A model generated the notes under the pieces. The model did not search any database, was not told the origin of the DNA, and was given only the letters and a program-made list of their open reading frames with translations. A DNA stretch of 64,000 bases from Methylomonas aurea (GTDB lineage: Bacteria; Pseudomonadota; Gammaproteobacteria; Methylococcales; Methylomonadaceae). Shown in pieces: positions 16,401 through 24,800 of this stretch (its first letter is position 1; each line of letters opens with the position of its first letter). Location of the stretch: the NCBI RefSeq assembly GCF_024505045.1, contig NZ_JANIBM010000024.1:1-64000 (forward strand), given 5' to 3'. A program made the position numbers and the translations under genes.

Positions 16401-16434
16401 CCAGACCCGGCAACCGCCGGGTCTGGTTTTTTAT
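16401..16434 (+). terminator. Terminator of the PEP-CTERM operon
   Basis: CCAGACCCGGC and GCCGGGTCTGG form a perfect 11-base stem with an AACC loop, followed by TTTTTTATT. It lies 17 bases after the second stop codon. Confidence 0.92.
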
Positions 16435-16623
16435 TGCCCGAAACCGGCCGGCCAAACAAGTCGGGATTTTGTACTACTGCGGCCGTATATCCAGGCGCTA
16501 TCGGTTTAAGACTGGACAACGGCTGTTTGCGCGGTAACTTCTCCGTTGAGCATGGCGCTGCCTTGCTGGGCATTTAATCGAACAACAACTTCGCTGCTTG
16601 CCGGCGTTAGAGGGGAAATAAGT

Positions 16624-16773
16624 ATGGGACCGTATTACCGAGCGACATCGCAAACCACCGGCGCGTTTTTCGACACTTTCTACCAACATCCGATTTTGAT
16701 GTTGCTGTTGGTTGCCGGCGTGGTCGGACTTGGCCTCTGGTTTTGGAAAAAAACAGATAAGCCGTCCGCTTAG
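16624..16773 (+). CDS. Small single-pass membrane protein (49 residues)
   Basis: A 49-residue protein read from the ATG at 16624, which is preceded by the strong Shine-Dalgarno stretch AGAGGGGAAATAAGT; the upstream ATG codons in frame lack one. Residues 1-20 are polar with aromatic residues (MGPYYRATSQTTGAFFDTFY), residues 25-43 are a clear transmembrane helix (LMLLLVAGVVGLGLWFW), and the tail KKTDKPSA is basic to neutral, suggesting the C-terminus inside. Not a recognised family. It sits between the PEP-CTERM terminator and a convergent envelope protein gene, so it should have its own promoter. Confidence 0.6.
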   Translation: MGPYYRATSQTTGAFFDTFYQHPILMLLLVAGVVGLGLWFWKKTDKPSA

Positions 16774-16843
16774 CTCGCTATCGAGAATAGCGGTTTGCCG
16801 GCAAAGCCAGCCATATTGCGGACGATGGCAACTAAGTCATTGA

Positions 16844-17791
16844 TCAGGAGCGTTTTCTGTTGCTGTTGCGCCAAAAATAAAACAACGCCAGTCCGGTTGC
16901 CAGCCCCAGCAACGCTAGCATGAATCTCGGTTCGGCCACCTGCAGCGCACGGTTGTCATCTTTGAATTTGAATTTGGTCAAAACACCTAAAGCAGGGTCG
17001 CTGACATCGATAGCGATCGATTTTGCCGGCAGGTTGAGTAGCTGAAGCTCGCTGCCGTCGAACGGTTTGTTGTTGCGGGTATCGGTACTGACCATGCCCG
17101 GATACAACGGAGTTTGGGCCAATTTTGCGGCATTGAGTTTGCCGGCAAGTTCTTGCTCCAGTTCCTGGGTGGTCTTGCCGTCGGTTTTTATCTTGATCGG
17201 ATTTTGGCCGTCGATCGCGATCGAAATTTCGCCTTGGGAGGCGGTTTGCGCTTTTTTCGAGGTGAAATCGTCCAAATATTCCACGTCGGCGGTATAGACC
17301 AGATCAACAGCCACCTGCACGCCGTCGGCACTAAAAGTTTTGTCGGCAAGCTCGTAATTCAAAGCCTGATTGGAGTAATCGCGGAATGTGATGTTGGTTA
17401 GCGAGTAGCCGGCTTTGTTGGCGATAACCAGCTCCGGCTGGTCCTTGGGTTGGATAACAGTTACGCCGCGCCAGTTCGGATCGAGTTGGACCATGCCGTC
17501 CTTCATTGCGGTCCAAATTTTTTTGGCGACGTAAGCTTGCGGATTATCGTGGTCCAATTTCGAGGCATTCAAGAAACTCAAGCCGGTGGAGCGGTACAAC
17601 TCGCCGTCGTCGATGCGCCATTCCACTGTATAAGAAAACAGGGAATCGCTGGCACGGCGCGGAATGCCGGTGTGGATGCGTAATTTATCCTGATCGGCTG
17701 CCGTAGTCGCCGCCAAGGCGGGCTGGAATTGAGCTATGCAGGCCGGCAAGGACAGAGTCAGCATCAGCGAATGGATCAGTTTGCGTTTCAT
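16844..17791 (-). CDS. Exported protein with C-terminal membrane anchor of PEP-CTERM-like form
   Basis: 315-residue exported protein, signal peptide about 1-27 (ending PALA). The body is a mixed alpha/beta sequence without a recognised domain; it includes YTVEWRIDDGELYRSTG near the start and a charged Lys/Glu-rich helix around residues 205-225. The C-terminus reads AEPRFMLALLGLATGLALFY then FWRNSNRKRS: an xEP motif, a hydrophobic helix and a basic tail, i.e. the plan of a PEP-CTERM tag with a degenerate first residue. With two genuine PEP-CTERM genes 500 bases away this is suggestive, but an ordinary tail-anchor is possible. Confidence 0.65.
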   Translation of the reverse strand: MKRKLIHSLMLTLSLPACIAQFQPALAATTAADQDKLRIHTGIPRRASDSLFSYTVEWRIDDGELYRSTGLSFLNASKLDHDNPQAYVAKKIWTAMKDGMVQLDPNWRGVTVIQPKDQPELVIANKAGYSLTNITFRDYSNQALNYELADKTFSADGVQVAVDLVYTADVEYLDDFTSKKAQTASQGEISIAIDGQNPIKIKTDGKTTQELEQELAGKLNAAKLAQTPLYPGMVSTDTRNNKPFDGSELQLLNLPAKSIAIDVSDPALGVLTKFKFKDDNRALQVAEPRFMLALLGLATGLALFYFWRNSNRKRS

Positions 17792-17904
17792 TTCAATTCC
17801 GGACCGTGGCGTTCAAAATATCAACGTTAGCACAAGCCGGCGGAAAAGGCATACTGCACTGGTTGTAGGGGTAATCCGGATCACTCCGCACCTGGAAATG
17901 CCGT

Positions 17905-18504
17905 TCAGCCGAATCCTTCATCCGACTGCAGCGCCTGCAATTCGGCGGGCGTGTTGATATTGGCAAAAGCCTCGGGTTCGGCGGAGAAATCGACTTCGAT
18001 CAAGGCGTGGCGCCGGAACCAAGCTTGCAATTTACGCTCTCCGCGCTGCAAGTAGTCCTGTAAATCGTCTTGTAAATGGCTCCGCATGGCCGAGAACACC
18101 GGATGTAAACGTTCGCCGTCGAAAGCTATCGCGACGTCGGCGCTGCTGCTGCACAAGGCCTGCAGCAGCTTTTGAAAATGTTCGGTGCGGACGAAAGGAG
18201 AATCGCACGGCGCGGTCAGAAAAACGTGCGCTGGTGCAGTTTGCAATGCGGCCAGAATGCCGGCCAACGGGCCGTCGAAATTGGGGCTGGCGTCGCTGAT
18301 GACCGGGTAGCCGAAGCCGCGGTATAGTTCCTGGTTACGGTTGGCGCTGATCACCAACGTGTCGGTAAGCGGCGCTAACGCCGCCAGCGCATAGCTGACC
18401 AGCGGCCGGTTGTTGAACAAAATCAGGCCTTTGTCTTGCTGATGCATCCGCCGCGCCAAGCCGCCGGCCAGCACCACGCCGCTTACTTTGTTTTGCCCGT
18501 TCAT
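17905..18504 (-). CDS. mobA: Molybdenum cofactor guanylyltransferase MobA
   Basis: Transfers GMP from GTP to molybdopterin, making the bis-MGD cofactor for enzymes such as formate dehydrogenase and nitrate reductase. The nucleotide-binding N-terminus GVVLAGGLARRMHQQDKGLI holds the GG-x-x-x-RM-x4-GK-like signature, followed by LVSYALAALAPL and the acidic FLTAPCDSPFV metal-site region. 199 residues is the usual length. It diverges from the DUF302 gene with only 17 bases between the two start codons, so the promoters must lie inside the opposite coding regions or the two are transcribed from distant promoters. Confidence 0.95.
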   Translation of the reverse strand: MNGQNKVSGVVLAGGLARRMHQQDKGLILFNNRPLVSYALAALAPLTDTLVISANRNQELYRGFGYPVISDASPNFDGPLAGILAALQTAPAHVFLTAPCDSPFVRTEHFQKLLQALCSSSADVAIAFDGERLHPVFSAMRSHLQDDLQDYLQRGERKLQAWFRRHALIEVDFSAEPEAFANINTPAELQALQSDEGFG

Positions 18505-18521
18505 GATGGTAAGCTTTGCCG

Positions 18522-18980
18522 ATGTTTAATAGAGCCGTCATTTTGGCAAGCTTACCGCTGATTGCAAGCTGCGCCGGTCCCGCACTGCACACCGAGACGG
18601 TAACCTATTACCAGGTCGAGACCGGCAAACCTTATGACGAGGTGCTGGCCGAATTGCAGGTGGCGATTGCCGAGCATAACTTTCGGATCACCGGCCATAG
18701 CCGGGTCGGCAAGGTGATTCGCGAACGCGGCGCCGAGAATTTTCCCGAATACGACACGCTACAATTTTGCAATTTGACCTTGGCGAAAACGGTACTGGAC
18801 ATCACGCCGCACGCCATCGCTTACATGCCGTGTAATGTCGTCACCTATCAGTTCGAGGGCAAAACCATCGTGCGTACCCATTTGTTGCCGGAAGATACCG
18901 ACAATCCGGCGCTGAACAAATTTGCCAGCGAAATGAACCCACAATTGAAGCAAATTGTCGATTTCGCCGCCGAACAGTAA
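18522..18980 (+). CDS. DUF302 lipoprotein
   Basis: 152-residue lipoprotein (signal MFNRAVILASLPLIASCAG, lipobox IASC) with a DUF302 domain over most of the mature chain. DUF302 proteins are small alpha/beta proteins of unknown role. Typical elements are the start YYQVETGKPYDEVLAELQ, EHNFRITGHSRVG and CNLTLAKTVLDITPHAIAYM. Two cysteines (FCNL and MPCNV) might form a disulfide in the periplasm. The TTG two codons upstream is ignored in favour of the ATG. A 30-base gap separates it from the next lipoprotein, so the two are probably cotranscribed. Confidence 0.8.
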   Translation: MFNRAVILASLPLIASCAGPALHTETVTYYQVETGKPYDEVLAELQVAIAEHNFRITGHSRVGKVIRERGAENFPEYDTLQFCNLTLAKTVLDITPHAIAYMPCNVVTYQFEGKTIVRTHLLPEDTDNPALNKFASEMNPQLKQIVDFAAEQ

Positions 18981-19010
18981 CTTTTTAACTACAACGAAAC
19001 AGCCAGCACC

Positions 19011-19412
19011 ATGAAAAACTTTTTGATCCCGATGCTCAGCGCCTTGGTTTTACTTAGCGGTTGCGCCGTCACCGAAGAGAGCGCCAAACCGGATGCCGAA
19101 GCAGCTGCCGCCGAGCCTGCGCCAATGGTCAACGACTACCCGACTCGCGACCGCGTTGATTATGTTTTGGAATGCGTCGCCAAACACGGCGGCTTGACCT
19201 ACATCAGCCAGTACGCCTGCGGCTGCAAGATCGACAAGATCGCCGAGAAATTGAGTTTCGCCGAATACGAAGCGGCCAGAACCTTCAGCCAGATGCAGAA
19301 AACCGCCGGAGAAGCGGGCGCCGCGTTCCGCGACCCTAAGCAATCCAAGGATTTGCGCAGCCGCTTGAAGGAAGCGGAAGCCGAAGCCGAGAAAGCTTGT
19401 TTCGTCAAATAA
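19011..19412 (+). CDS. Small lipoprotein with CGC motif
   Basis: 133-residue lipoprotein of no recognised family. The signal peptide MKNFLIPMLSALVLLSGCA ends in the lipobox LSGC; it is followed by an Ala/Glu/Pro-rich linker (residues 25-42) and a helical domain with VDYVLECVAKHGG, YACGCKIDKIAEKL and an Ala/Glu/Lys-rich helix. Four cysteines after the lipidated one (one early, two in CGC, one at the end in KACFVK) could form two disulfides. It follows the DUF302 lipoprotein at 30 bases and probably belongs to the same transcript. Confidence 0.7.
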   Translation: MKNFLIPMLSALVLLSGCAVTEESAKPDAEAAAAEPAPMVNDYPTRDRVDYVLECVAKHGGLTYISQYACGCKIDKIAEKLSFAEYEAARTFSQMQKTAGEAGAAFRDPKQSKDLRSRLKEAEAEAEKACFVK

Positions 19413-19508
19413 ACGGCTCCGCCACTACAGGGCTCTAGCGCCGCTAAAGCCCTTTTGATTTGCCACAATTTTCACGTTGCCTTTTTCGGCATGTCAGGCC
19501 TGTCGATC

Positions 19509-20039
19509 ATGTTCAATACTTCCGCGATCCAATACCCTAAATTCAAATTGGCGATTCTGGCATTGCTGGCGCTGAATGCCGTAATTTACGGCTTTACCGA
19601 TACGCTGACCAGTTTTACCGATGCCTTGGTCTGGCTGGTGTTACTGGTGATTTACGAACTGGAAGCGAATAACGTCGAGTTGCCGCTGGGCGAAACAGCG
19701 ATGCGCCATTTGCGCAGCAGTTTGATCGTGGTGATCGGTTTGGTTTTCGGTAGTTATTGGCGCGACAACGAATGGCTGGATATCGCCAACTCCGCGCTTT
19801 GGTTTGGATTGATTGCCATCTTGGAAACCGAAGTCCGCTGGCCGGACTACGTACGCCGCCACGAGCGGCTGTTTTGGCTGGCGACGATTGCCACTTTTGC
19901 CGGTCTGCTGGCGATGGCCGGAATTTGGTTGGCGCGCGGCGCCTGGTTGGACGGCTACGATGCGCTGTTATGGATAGTCGCGTTCGGCTTTATAGAAGTG
20001 GATATCTTTCATCTGTTAAAACGTAAGCACGCGGTATAG
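19509..20039 (+). CDS. Integral membrane protein, unrecognised
   Basis: About 176 residues from the ATG at 19509 (another ATG six codons upstream is possible). At least five hydrophobic stretches alternate with short charged loops (for example LAILALLALNAVIYGF, ALVWLVLLVIYELE, SLIVVIGLVFGSYW, LATIATFAGLLAMAGIWLA and LLWIVAFGFIEVDIFHL), so this is an inner-membrane protein. Acidic residues sit at the membrane borders (YELEAN, ILETEV, FIEVD), in a repeating E-x-E/D pattern. I do not recognise a family. It ends 6 bases before the sulfatase-like gene and is probably cotranscribed with it. Confidence 0.65.
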   Translation: MFNTSAIQYPKFKLAILALLALNAVIYGFTDTLTSFTDALVWLVLLVIYELEANNVELPLGETAMRHLRSSLIVVIGLVFGSYWRDNEWLDIANSALWFGLIAILETEVRWPDYVRRHERLFWLATIATFAGLLAMAGIWLARGAWLDGYDALLWIVAFGFIEVDIFHLLKRKHAV

Positions 20040-20045
20040 CCCGGC

Positions 20046-21797
20046 ATGGCCAAGCGCTTGGGCGTATTAGCCTTCCTATTGGCGCCGTTACTGCTAAAAG
20101 GCCTATTCGTCGATCGTTTCATCTACGAATACACTGGCACCCGTTTCTTGGGATGGGCTCGGGTGTTGGCCAACGATGCAGTGGTCTATGCGGTATTGCT
20201 GTTGCTGCTGTACCTGTCTTGCTGGCCAGGTGTCCGGCGTGTCGTTTCGGCGATCTTACGTTTGCTGGCATTGGTCTTGTTCGGGATTTACTGGATCGAT
20301 TATTTGGTTATCGCCAATTTCGATACCCATTTGGCCGTCGGCGATGCGATCAAATACGCCGGCTATTCGCATAAGTACATTCAGCAAATTTACGGATTGC
20401 CGGATTGGGCCTTGTGGGGAATCTTGCTGATACTGTTGGCTGCGATTGCCGCGTTGGTCTCGGTACCTTACCGCCTTCCCGCCGAACGCAACCGCAAACT
20501 GCCGCTGTTTGCTATCGCCGGGCTGCCGTTAATTTCCGGTTTCACCGACAACGACGTTTACGCCCACGCCTGGATTTATAAAAACGTTTTCGATTACAAC
20601 CTGACCATACGTTCCGAGGCTGAGCCGTACAGCGCCGAGTTTATCCGCGGCTTTCGCTACGACGAAGCGCAAAGTTGCCATGCCGAGCCGGCGCAAACCA
20701 AAAACATTGTGATTCTGATGGTGGAATCGCTGTCCGCCTACCAAAGCCGCTACTTTTCCGGGATTCGTGATTGGACGCCGCAACTCGATGCCATTGCCGC
20801 AAACCATCTGGCGTTTCGTAACTTCTATGCGAACGGGTTCATCACCGAAGACGGCGAAATCGCCCTGTTGACCGGCTTGCCGCCGATCTATTCGCCGTCG
20901 AGCTATTCCGACGGCGGCAGCGCGTCTTTCGCCGGATTTTACGCTGTCGAACAATCGTTGCCGCATCGGCTAAAAGCGCGCGGCTACCGCAGCGAATTTT
21001 TGACCAGCGCCGATCTCGAATTCGGTAATACCGGAGTCTGGGCCAACAGTATCGGCTTCGATTACGTCGAGGGCCACGACCATCCCGATTATGCGGGTTG
21101 GGAACGGTTTCATTTTCGCGCCGCGCCCGACGAAGCTCTTTACCTTCGGGCGCTGGATAGAATCGCCAAGGCTGGACACCAACCGTTGCTGTTGTTCATC
21201 AAAACCGTCAGCACCCACCATCCTTATCTCGATCCGGAAACCAAACAAAAATCGGAAGAGGCCGCGTTTCGCTATGCGGACAAACAATTGGGTCATTTCT
21301 ATCAGCGATTACAAGACGCCGGTTTTTTTCGCCACGGCATGCTGCTGATCGTCGGTGACCACCATTCGATGACGCCGTTGAAACAGGAAGAAGCCGCACA
21401 CTTCGGCCATTACAGAGCCTCGGCCAAAGTGCCGCTGCTGGCGGTGTCCGCTAGCGGGCACGCAGACGAGGACCGGCAATTTCAACAGACCGATGTGTTC
21501 AATACTTTGCAAGGCATGGTCGAGGGCAGGCAATGCAGCAGTGCTTGGCAAGGCGTGTTGTGGGGCGAGCATGCCGCGCCGCCGCGCTTTATCGCCCACC
21601 GCCGCGGCGACAATCGCGATAAGGTCAGCGTATTCAGCGACGACGGCGACTATCTGGTGAAACTGGACGGCGACGCTACCCGGCTCGGTAGCGAGCTGTC
21701 TGAGCCCGCATTGAGCCGTATGCTGGTCGATAAGATCAATGCCTTGCGCATCGCTCGGCTCAATTGGCTGGCAAAATCCGCCGAAACGTCAAATTGA
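20046..21797 (+). CDS. LTA-synthase-like membrane sulfatase/phosphotransferase
   Basis: 583-residue protein with about five N-terminal membrane helices (to roughly residue 165) and an extracytoplasmic alkaline-phosphatase-superfamily domain. Metal-site segments are visible: ILMVESLSAYQS (first acidic ligand), FITEDGEIALLTG (the catalytic Thr region of the LtaS-like family), FIKTVSTHHPYL and LLIVGDHHSMTP (Asp-His ligands). In Gram-negatives, relatives add phosphoglycerol or phosphoethanolamine to glucans or lipid A; which applies here is unknown. Its 3' end overlaps the convergent AlkB-like gene by 38 bases. It probably forms an operon with the preceding membrane protein. Confidence 0.85.
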   Translation: MAKRLGVLAFLLAPLLLKGLFVDRFIYEYTGTRFLGWARVLANDAVVYAVLLLLLYLSCWPGVRRVVSAILRLLALVLFGIYWIDYLVIANFDTHLAVGDAIKYAGYSHKYIQQIYGLPDWALWGILLILLAAIAALVSVPYRLPAERNRKLPLFAIAGLPLISGFTDNDVYAHAWIYKNVFDYNLTIRSEAEPYSAEFIRGFRYDEAQSCHAEPAQTKNIVILMVESLSAYQSRYFSGIRDWTPQLDAIAANHLAFRNFYANGFITEDGEIALLTGLPPIYSPSSYSDGGSASFAGFYAVEQSLPHRLKARGYRSEFLTSADLEFGNTGVWANSIGFDYVEGHDHPDYAGWERFHFRAAPDEALYLRALDRIAKAGHQPLLLFIKTVSTHHPYLDPETKQKSEEAAFRYADKQLGHFYQRLQDAGFFRHGMLLIVGDHHSMTPLKQEEAAHFGHYRASAKVPLLAVSASGHADEDRQFQQTDVFNTLQGMVEGRQCSSAWQGVLWGEHAAPPRFIAHRRGDNRDKVSVFSDDGDYLVKLDGDATRLGSELSEPALSRMLVDKINALRIARLNWLAKSAETSN

Positions 21798-22380
21798 TCC
21801 GCGCTTGTTTGATTTGCCGGGTTTTCGGCAGTTCGTGGCGCCAATGGTGTTGCAGCGTGCCGGCCATAACCAGCAAATCGCCATGGGCTAATTCGATATC
21901 CAGCCGCTGTTTGCTGCGGTTGTGGCGCAGGCGGAACAGGCGGCTATCGCCGAAGCTGAGCGAGGCAATCAACGGATTGGCGCCCAGTTCCGGCTCGTTA
22001 TCGGCATGGCAGCCCATCGAATCGCGGCCGTTGCGGTATAAATTGGCCAACACGCTATTGAAGCGATGCTGACAAACCGATTCCAGGTCGGCTTTTATCG
22101 CCAATAAGGCTCCGCTCCAAGGCAGCGGAGCGTGGCCGACGCCGGAATAGCGGTAATGGGCGTCCGAGTCGCCGTACCAAGCCATCAGCCGCGGCACTGT
22201 CAGCAAGCGGCCGAAGATTTGGATTTGCTCGGTTTGCCATGCCAGACCGTGTAGCAGATCTTGAAAATAACGATCGGCGGTATTGCTCGAGTAAAAGCCG
22301 CGCAACAGGTAGAGTTCGCCATCGCACGGCGCCAGATTTTCGGCAGGGGCCGGTATTGCGGCGCTGAGCTGGCCAAGCAT
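21760..22380 (-). CDS. AlkB-like Fe(II)/2-oxoglutarate oxygenase
   Basis: 206-residue dioxygenase of the AlkB fold, likely removing alkyl groups from DNA or RNA bases. The iron ligands are readable: HAD (in GCHADNEPELG) gives the H-x-D pair and QHHWRHELP the distal histidine, followed by RINLTFR with the arginines that hold 2-oxoglutarate. PRLMAWYGD and HYRYSG correspond to the substrate-lid region of AlkB2/AlkB-like enzymes, and FNSVLANLYRNGRDSMG is the usual segment before the first ligand. It overlaps the sulfatase gene convergently and starts 19 bases after the transporter stop. Confidence 0.9.
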   Translation of the reverse strand: MLGQLSAAIPAPAENLAPCDGELYLLRGFYSSNTADRYFQDLLHGLAWQTEQIQIFGRLLTVPRLMAWYGDSDAHYRYSGVGHAPLPWSGALLAIKADLESVCQHRFNSVLANLYRNGRDSMGCHADNEPELGANPLIASLSFGDSRLFRLRHNRSKQRLDIELAHGDLLVMAGTLQHHWRHELPKTRQIKQARINLTFRRILPAN

Positions 22381-22399
22381 GCGCTGAGCGAATCCCTGC

Positions 22400-24061
22400 T
22401 CAGGCCACCAGCAAAATGATCAATTGCGCGGCTATGATGCGCAAAATCATCACCAGCGGATACACCGTCGCATAAGCCATCGACACCGCAGCCGACGGGC
22501 TTAAATTGTTGGCGAAGGCCAGCGCCGGCGGATCGGTCATGCTGCCGGCCAACAGCCCGCACAGCGACAGGAAATTCAATTTATAGAAGACGCGGCCGAC
22601 TGCAGCGACGATCAATAGCGGTAGCAGCGTAATCAGTGCGGCGCAGGCCATCCAGTAAAAGCCGTCGCCCTTGACCAGGGTTTCGACAAATTGGTCGCCG
22701 GAATGCAGCCCGACGCAGGCTAAAAACAGCACGATGCCGATGTCTTTCAAGATGATGTTGGAACTTTTCGGCAGATGCCAAGTCATCGCGCCCCAATTAC
22801 CGATCCGGCTGAGCATGATCGCCACCAGCAAAGGTCCGCCGGCCATGCCCAGTTTGACCGCGGACGGGATGCCGGGCAGATATAGCGGAAAACTGCCCAA
22901 CAACACGCCCAGCGAGATGCCGATAAAGATCGGCATGATTTGCGGGTGGTCCAGTTCCTCCAGCGAATTGCCCAACGCTTTTTCGATGCTGGTCAGCGCA
23001 TCCTGGCTGCCGACCACGTGCAACTCGTCACCGAATTGCACATGCACGTGGCTGGTCGGCGAAAATTCGACGTCCGGCCGGTGAATCCGTGAAATAGTTA
23101 CGCCGTACAGCAGGCAGAGGTTGCCGATGGTTTCATTGATCGCCGCCTTGTTGGTGACCACTAAGCGTTTGCTGTGCAGATTGGTGGCGATTTGTTTCAG
23201 GTCGATATCCGATTCCGGGCCGATCAGGATTTTCAACTGCTCCAGCGGTTCGCGCTCGCCGACCAGTCGAATCGTGTCGCCCAGCGCCAGGCGGCTGTCC
23301 TGGCCGGCGACGTCGACTTGGCCGTTATGCAGAATTCGGGTCATGACGACGTTCATGCCTTCGAAAAACGGAATCTGACTCAGCATCAACCCGTTCAGGT
23401 TGGGGTTCTCGACTTTCAAATCCTTCCAGATCGGCACGTGCGCTTGCTGCTGCTGGTTGTCGTCGAATAGTTTGGCTTCTTGGGCGATATCGATCTTGAA
23501 CAGGCGTTTGTTCAACAGCATCGCCAGAATGATTCCGGCTATGCCGAACGGATAGGCCACGGCGTAACCCAAGCCCGGCATTTTCAGGGTCTCCGGGCCG
23601 ATATTGGGTAAAGTGTCCAAGACTTGCTGAGCCGCAGCCAGCGATGGCGTGTTGGTCGTCGCCCCGGAAAACAGGCCCACCGCGACCGGCATCGGAATGT
23701 CGCCGACGATGCTGATCAGTACCGCTATCAACGCTCCCAGTAAAACCACGGCGGCGGCCAGCCCGTTCAAGCGCAGGCCGTAACGGAAAAAGGCGCTGAC
23801 GAAGCTGGGGCCGACCTGCAAACCGATGGCATAAACGAACAGTACCAAGCCGAACTCGCGCAGGAAGTGCATGACTTCCGGGTTAATGCTGAGATGAAAA
23901 TGGCCGAAGATCAGGCCGGAGAACAACACGCCGGCGATGCCGAGCTGAATGCCGGCCAGCGACAGGCGGCCCAGCACCAGGCCGCTAGCGACTACCAGAC
24001 TGATGATCAGCAATGTGTGCGGTACGGAATCTTGATTGAAAAGCGATAGCAACCAGGACAT
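22400..24061 (-). CDS. YidE/AspT-family membrane transporter with TrkA-C domains
   Basis: Inner-membrane protein of 553 residues, the same length as E. coli YidE. Two blocks of five to six membrane helices (about 5-185 and 370-553) surround a cytoplasmic part with two TrkA-C-like domains (about 200-365; for example LVGEREPLEQLKILIG and HVHVQFGDELHVVG). Repeated family motifs GLFSGATTNTPSLAA in the first half and LAGSMTDPPALAFAN in the second mark the internal duplication. The group includes the aspartate:alanine exchanger AspT, but the substrate of YidE-like members is unknown. AAGG lies before the ATG. It is upstream of the AlkB-like gene. Confidence 0.9.
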   Translation of the reverse strand: MSWLLSLFNQDSVPHTLLIISLVVASGLVLGRLSLAGIQLGIAGVLFSGLIFGHFHLSINPEVMHFLREFGLVLFVYAIGLQVGPSFVSAFFRYGLRLNGLAAAVVLLGALIAVLISIVGDIPMPVAVGLFSGATTNTPSLAAAQQVLDTLPNIGPETLKMPGLGYAVAYPFGIAGIILAMLLNKRLFKIDIAQEAKLFDDNQQQQAHVPIWKDLKVENPNLNGLMLSQIPFFEGMNVVMTRILHNGQVDVAGQDSRLALGDTIRLVGEREPLEQLKILIGPESDIDLKQIATNLHSKRLVVTNKAAINETIGNLCLLYGVTISRIHRPDVEFSPTSHVHVQFGDELHVVGSQDALTSIEKALGNSLEELDHPQIMPIFIGISLGVLLGSFPLYLPGIPSAVKLGMAGGPLLVAIMLSRIGNWGAMTWHLPKSSNIILKDIGIVLFLACVGLHSGDQFVETLVKGDGFYWMACAALITLLPLLIVAAVGRVFYKLNFLSLCGLLAGSMTDPPALAFANNLSPSAAVSMAYATVYPLVMILRIIAAQLIILLVA

Positions 24062-24195
24062 GGCCTATTCCTTAGGGATGGGGTTTACGGGATTTTAGGT
24101 TTGCTTACTTAAAACGGCCTGACTATGATGAGTCTTCCCCGCCGGTGCGAAAGCGCTGATCGGATTGTACAACAAGCCAACCAAGGGTGATCGGG

Positions 24196-24765
24196 ATGAA
24201 CAATAACTACTACAACATCAAATTAATCGTCATGCTGGGGTTGTTTGCCGCCGGAGCGAATGCGGCGGATATCAATGCCGGTAAAGCCAAGGCGGCGGTT
24301 TGCCAGGGTTGCCACGGCAGCGCCGGCGTCAGTAACAGCCCGCAGTGGCCTAGTTTGGCCGGGCAAAGCGCAATCTATATCGAAAGCCAATTGAACAAAT
24401 TTAAGTCGGGGCAGCGTGAAAACGAAGTGATGAAGCCGATTGCGGCCGGTTTATCTGAAGCCGACATGCAGAATCTGGCGGCTTACTACGCCAGTTTGCC
24501 CGGCAAGTCGGCCGGCGGCGGTGTTGACGCCACGCTGATCGGCCAGGGTAAGGAAAAAGCCGGCATGTGCCTGGGCTGCCACGGCAATAACGCGCAGGGA
24601 ACCGGAATGGTGCCCAAACTCGCCGGCCAGCAGCCGCAATATTTGGCCAAGCAACTGGCCGACTTCAAGAAAGGTGCGCGCAAGGCGCCGCAAATGAACG
24701 CGATGGCGCAATCGTTGAGCGACGACGATATCAAAGCGTTGGCCGCTTACTTGGGCTCGTTGTAG
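24196..24765 (+). CDS. Dihaem cytochrome c (c4 type)
   Basis: Periplasmic electron carrier of 189 residues with two c-type haem sites, CQGCH and CLGCH, one in each half of a duplicated fold; each half ends with a methionine region (NEVMKPIAAGL and MNAMAQSLSD) that should give the sixth ligand. The signal peptide ends GANAA. AAGGG in good position before the ATG at 24196 decides the start over an upstream GTG. c4 cytochromes typically feed electrons to terminal oxidases. The gene stands alone; the next gene converges on it. Confidence 0.93.
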   Translation: MNNNYYNIKLIVMLGLFAAGANAADINAGKAKAAVCQGCHGSAGVSNSPQWPSLAGQSAIYIESQLNKFKSGQRENEVMKPIAAGLSEADMQNLAAYYASLPGKSAGGGVDATLIGQGKEKAGMCLGCHGNNAQGTGMVPKLAGQQPQYLAKQLADFKKGARKAPQMNAMAQSLSDDDIKALAAYLGSL

Positions 24766-24800
24766 CCGCGATCCGCCGTCGCCACTCGTTTACCGGCGCA

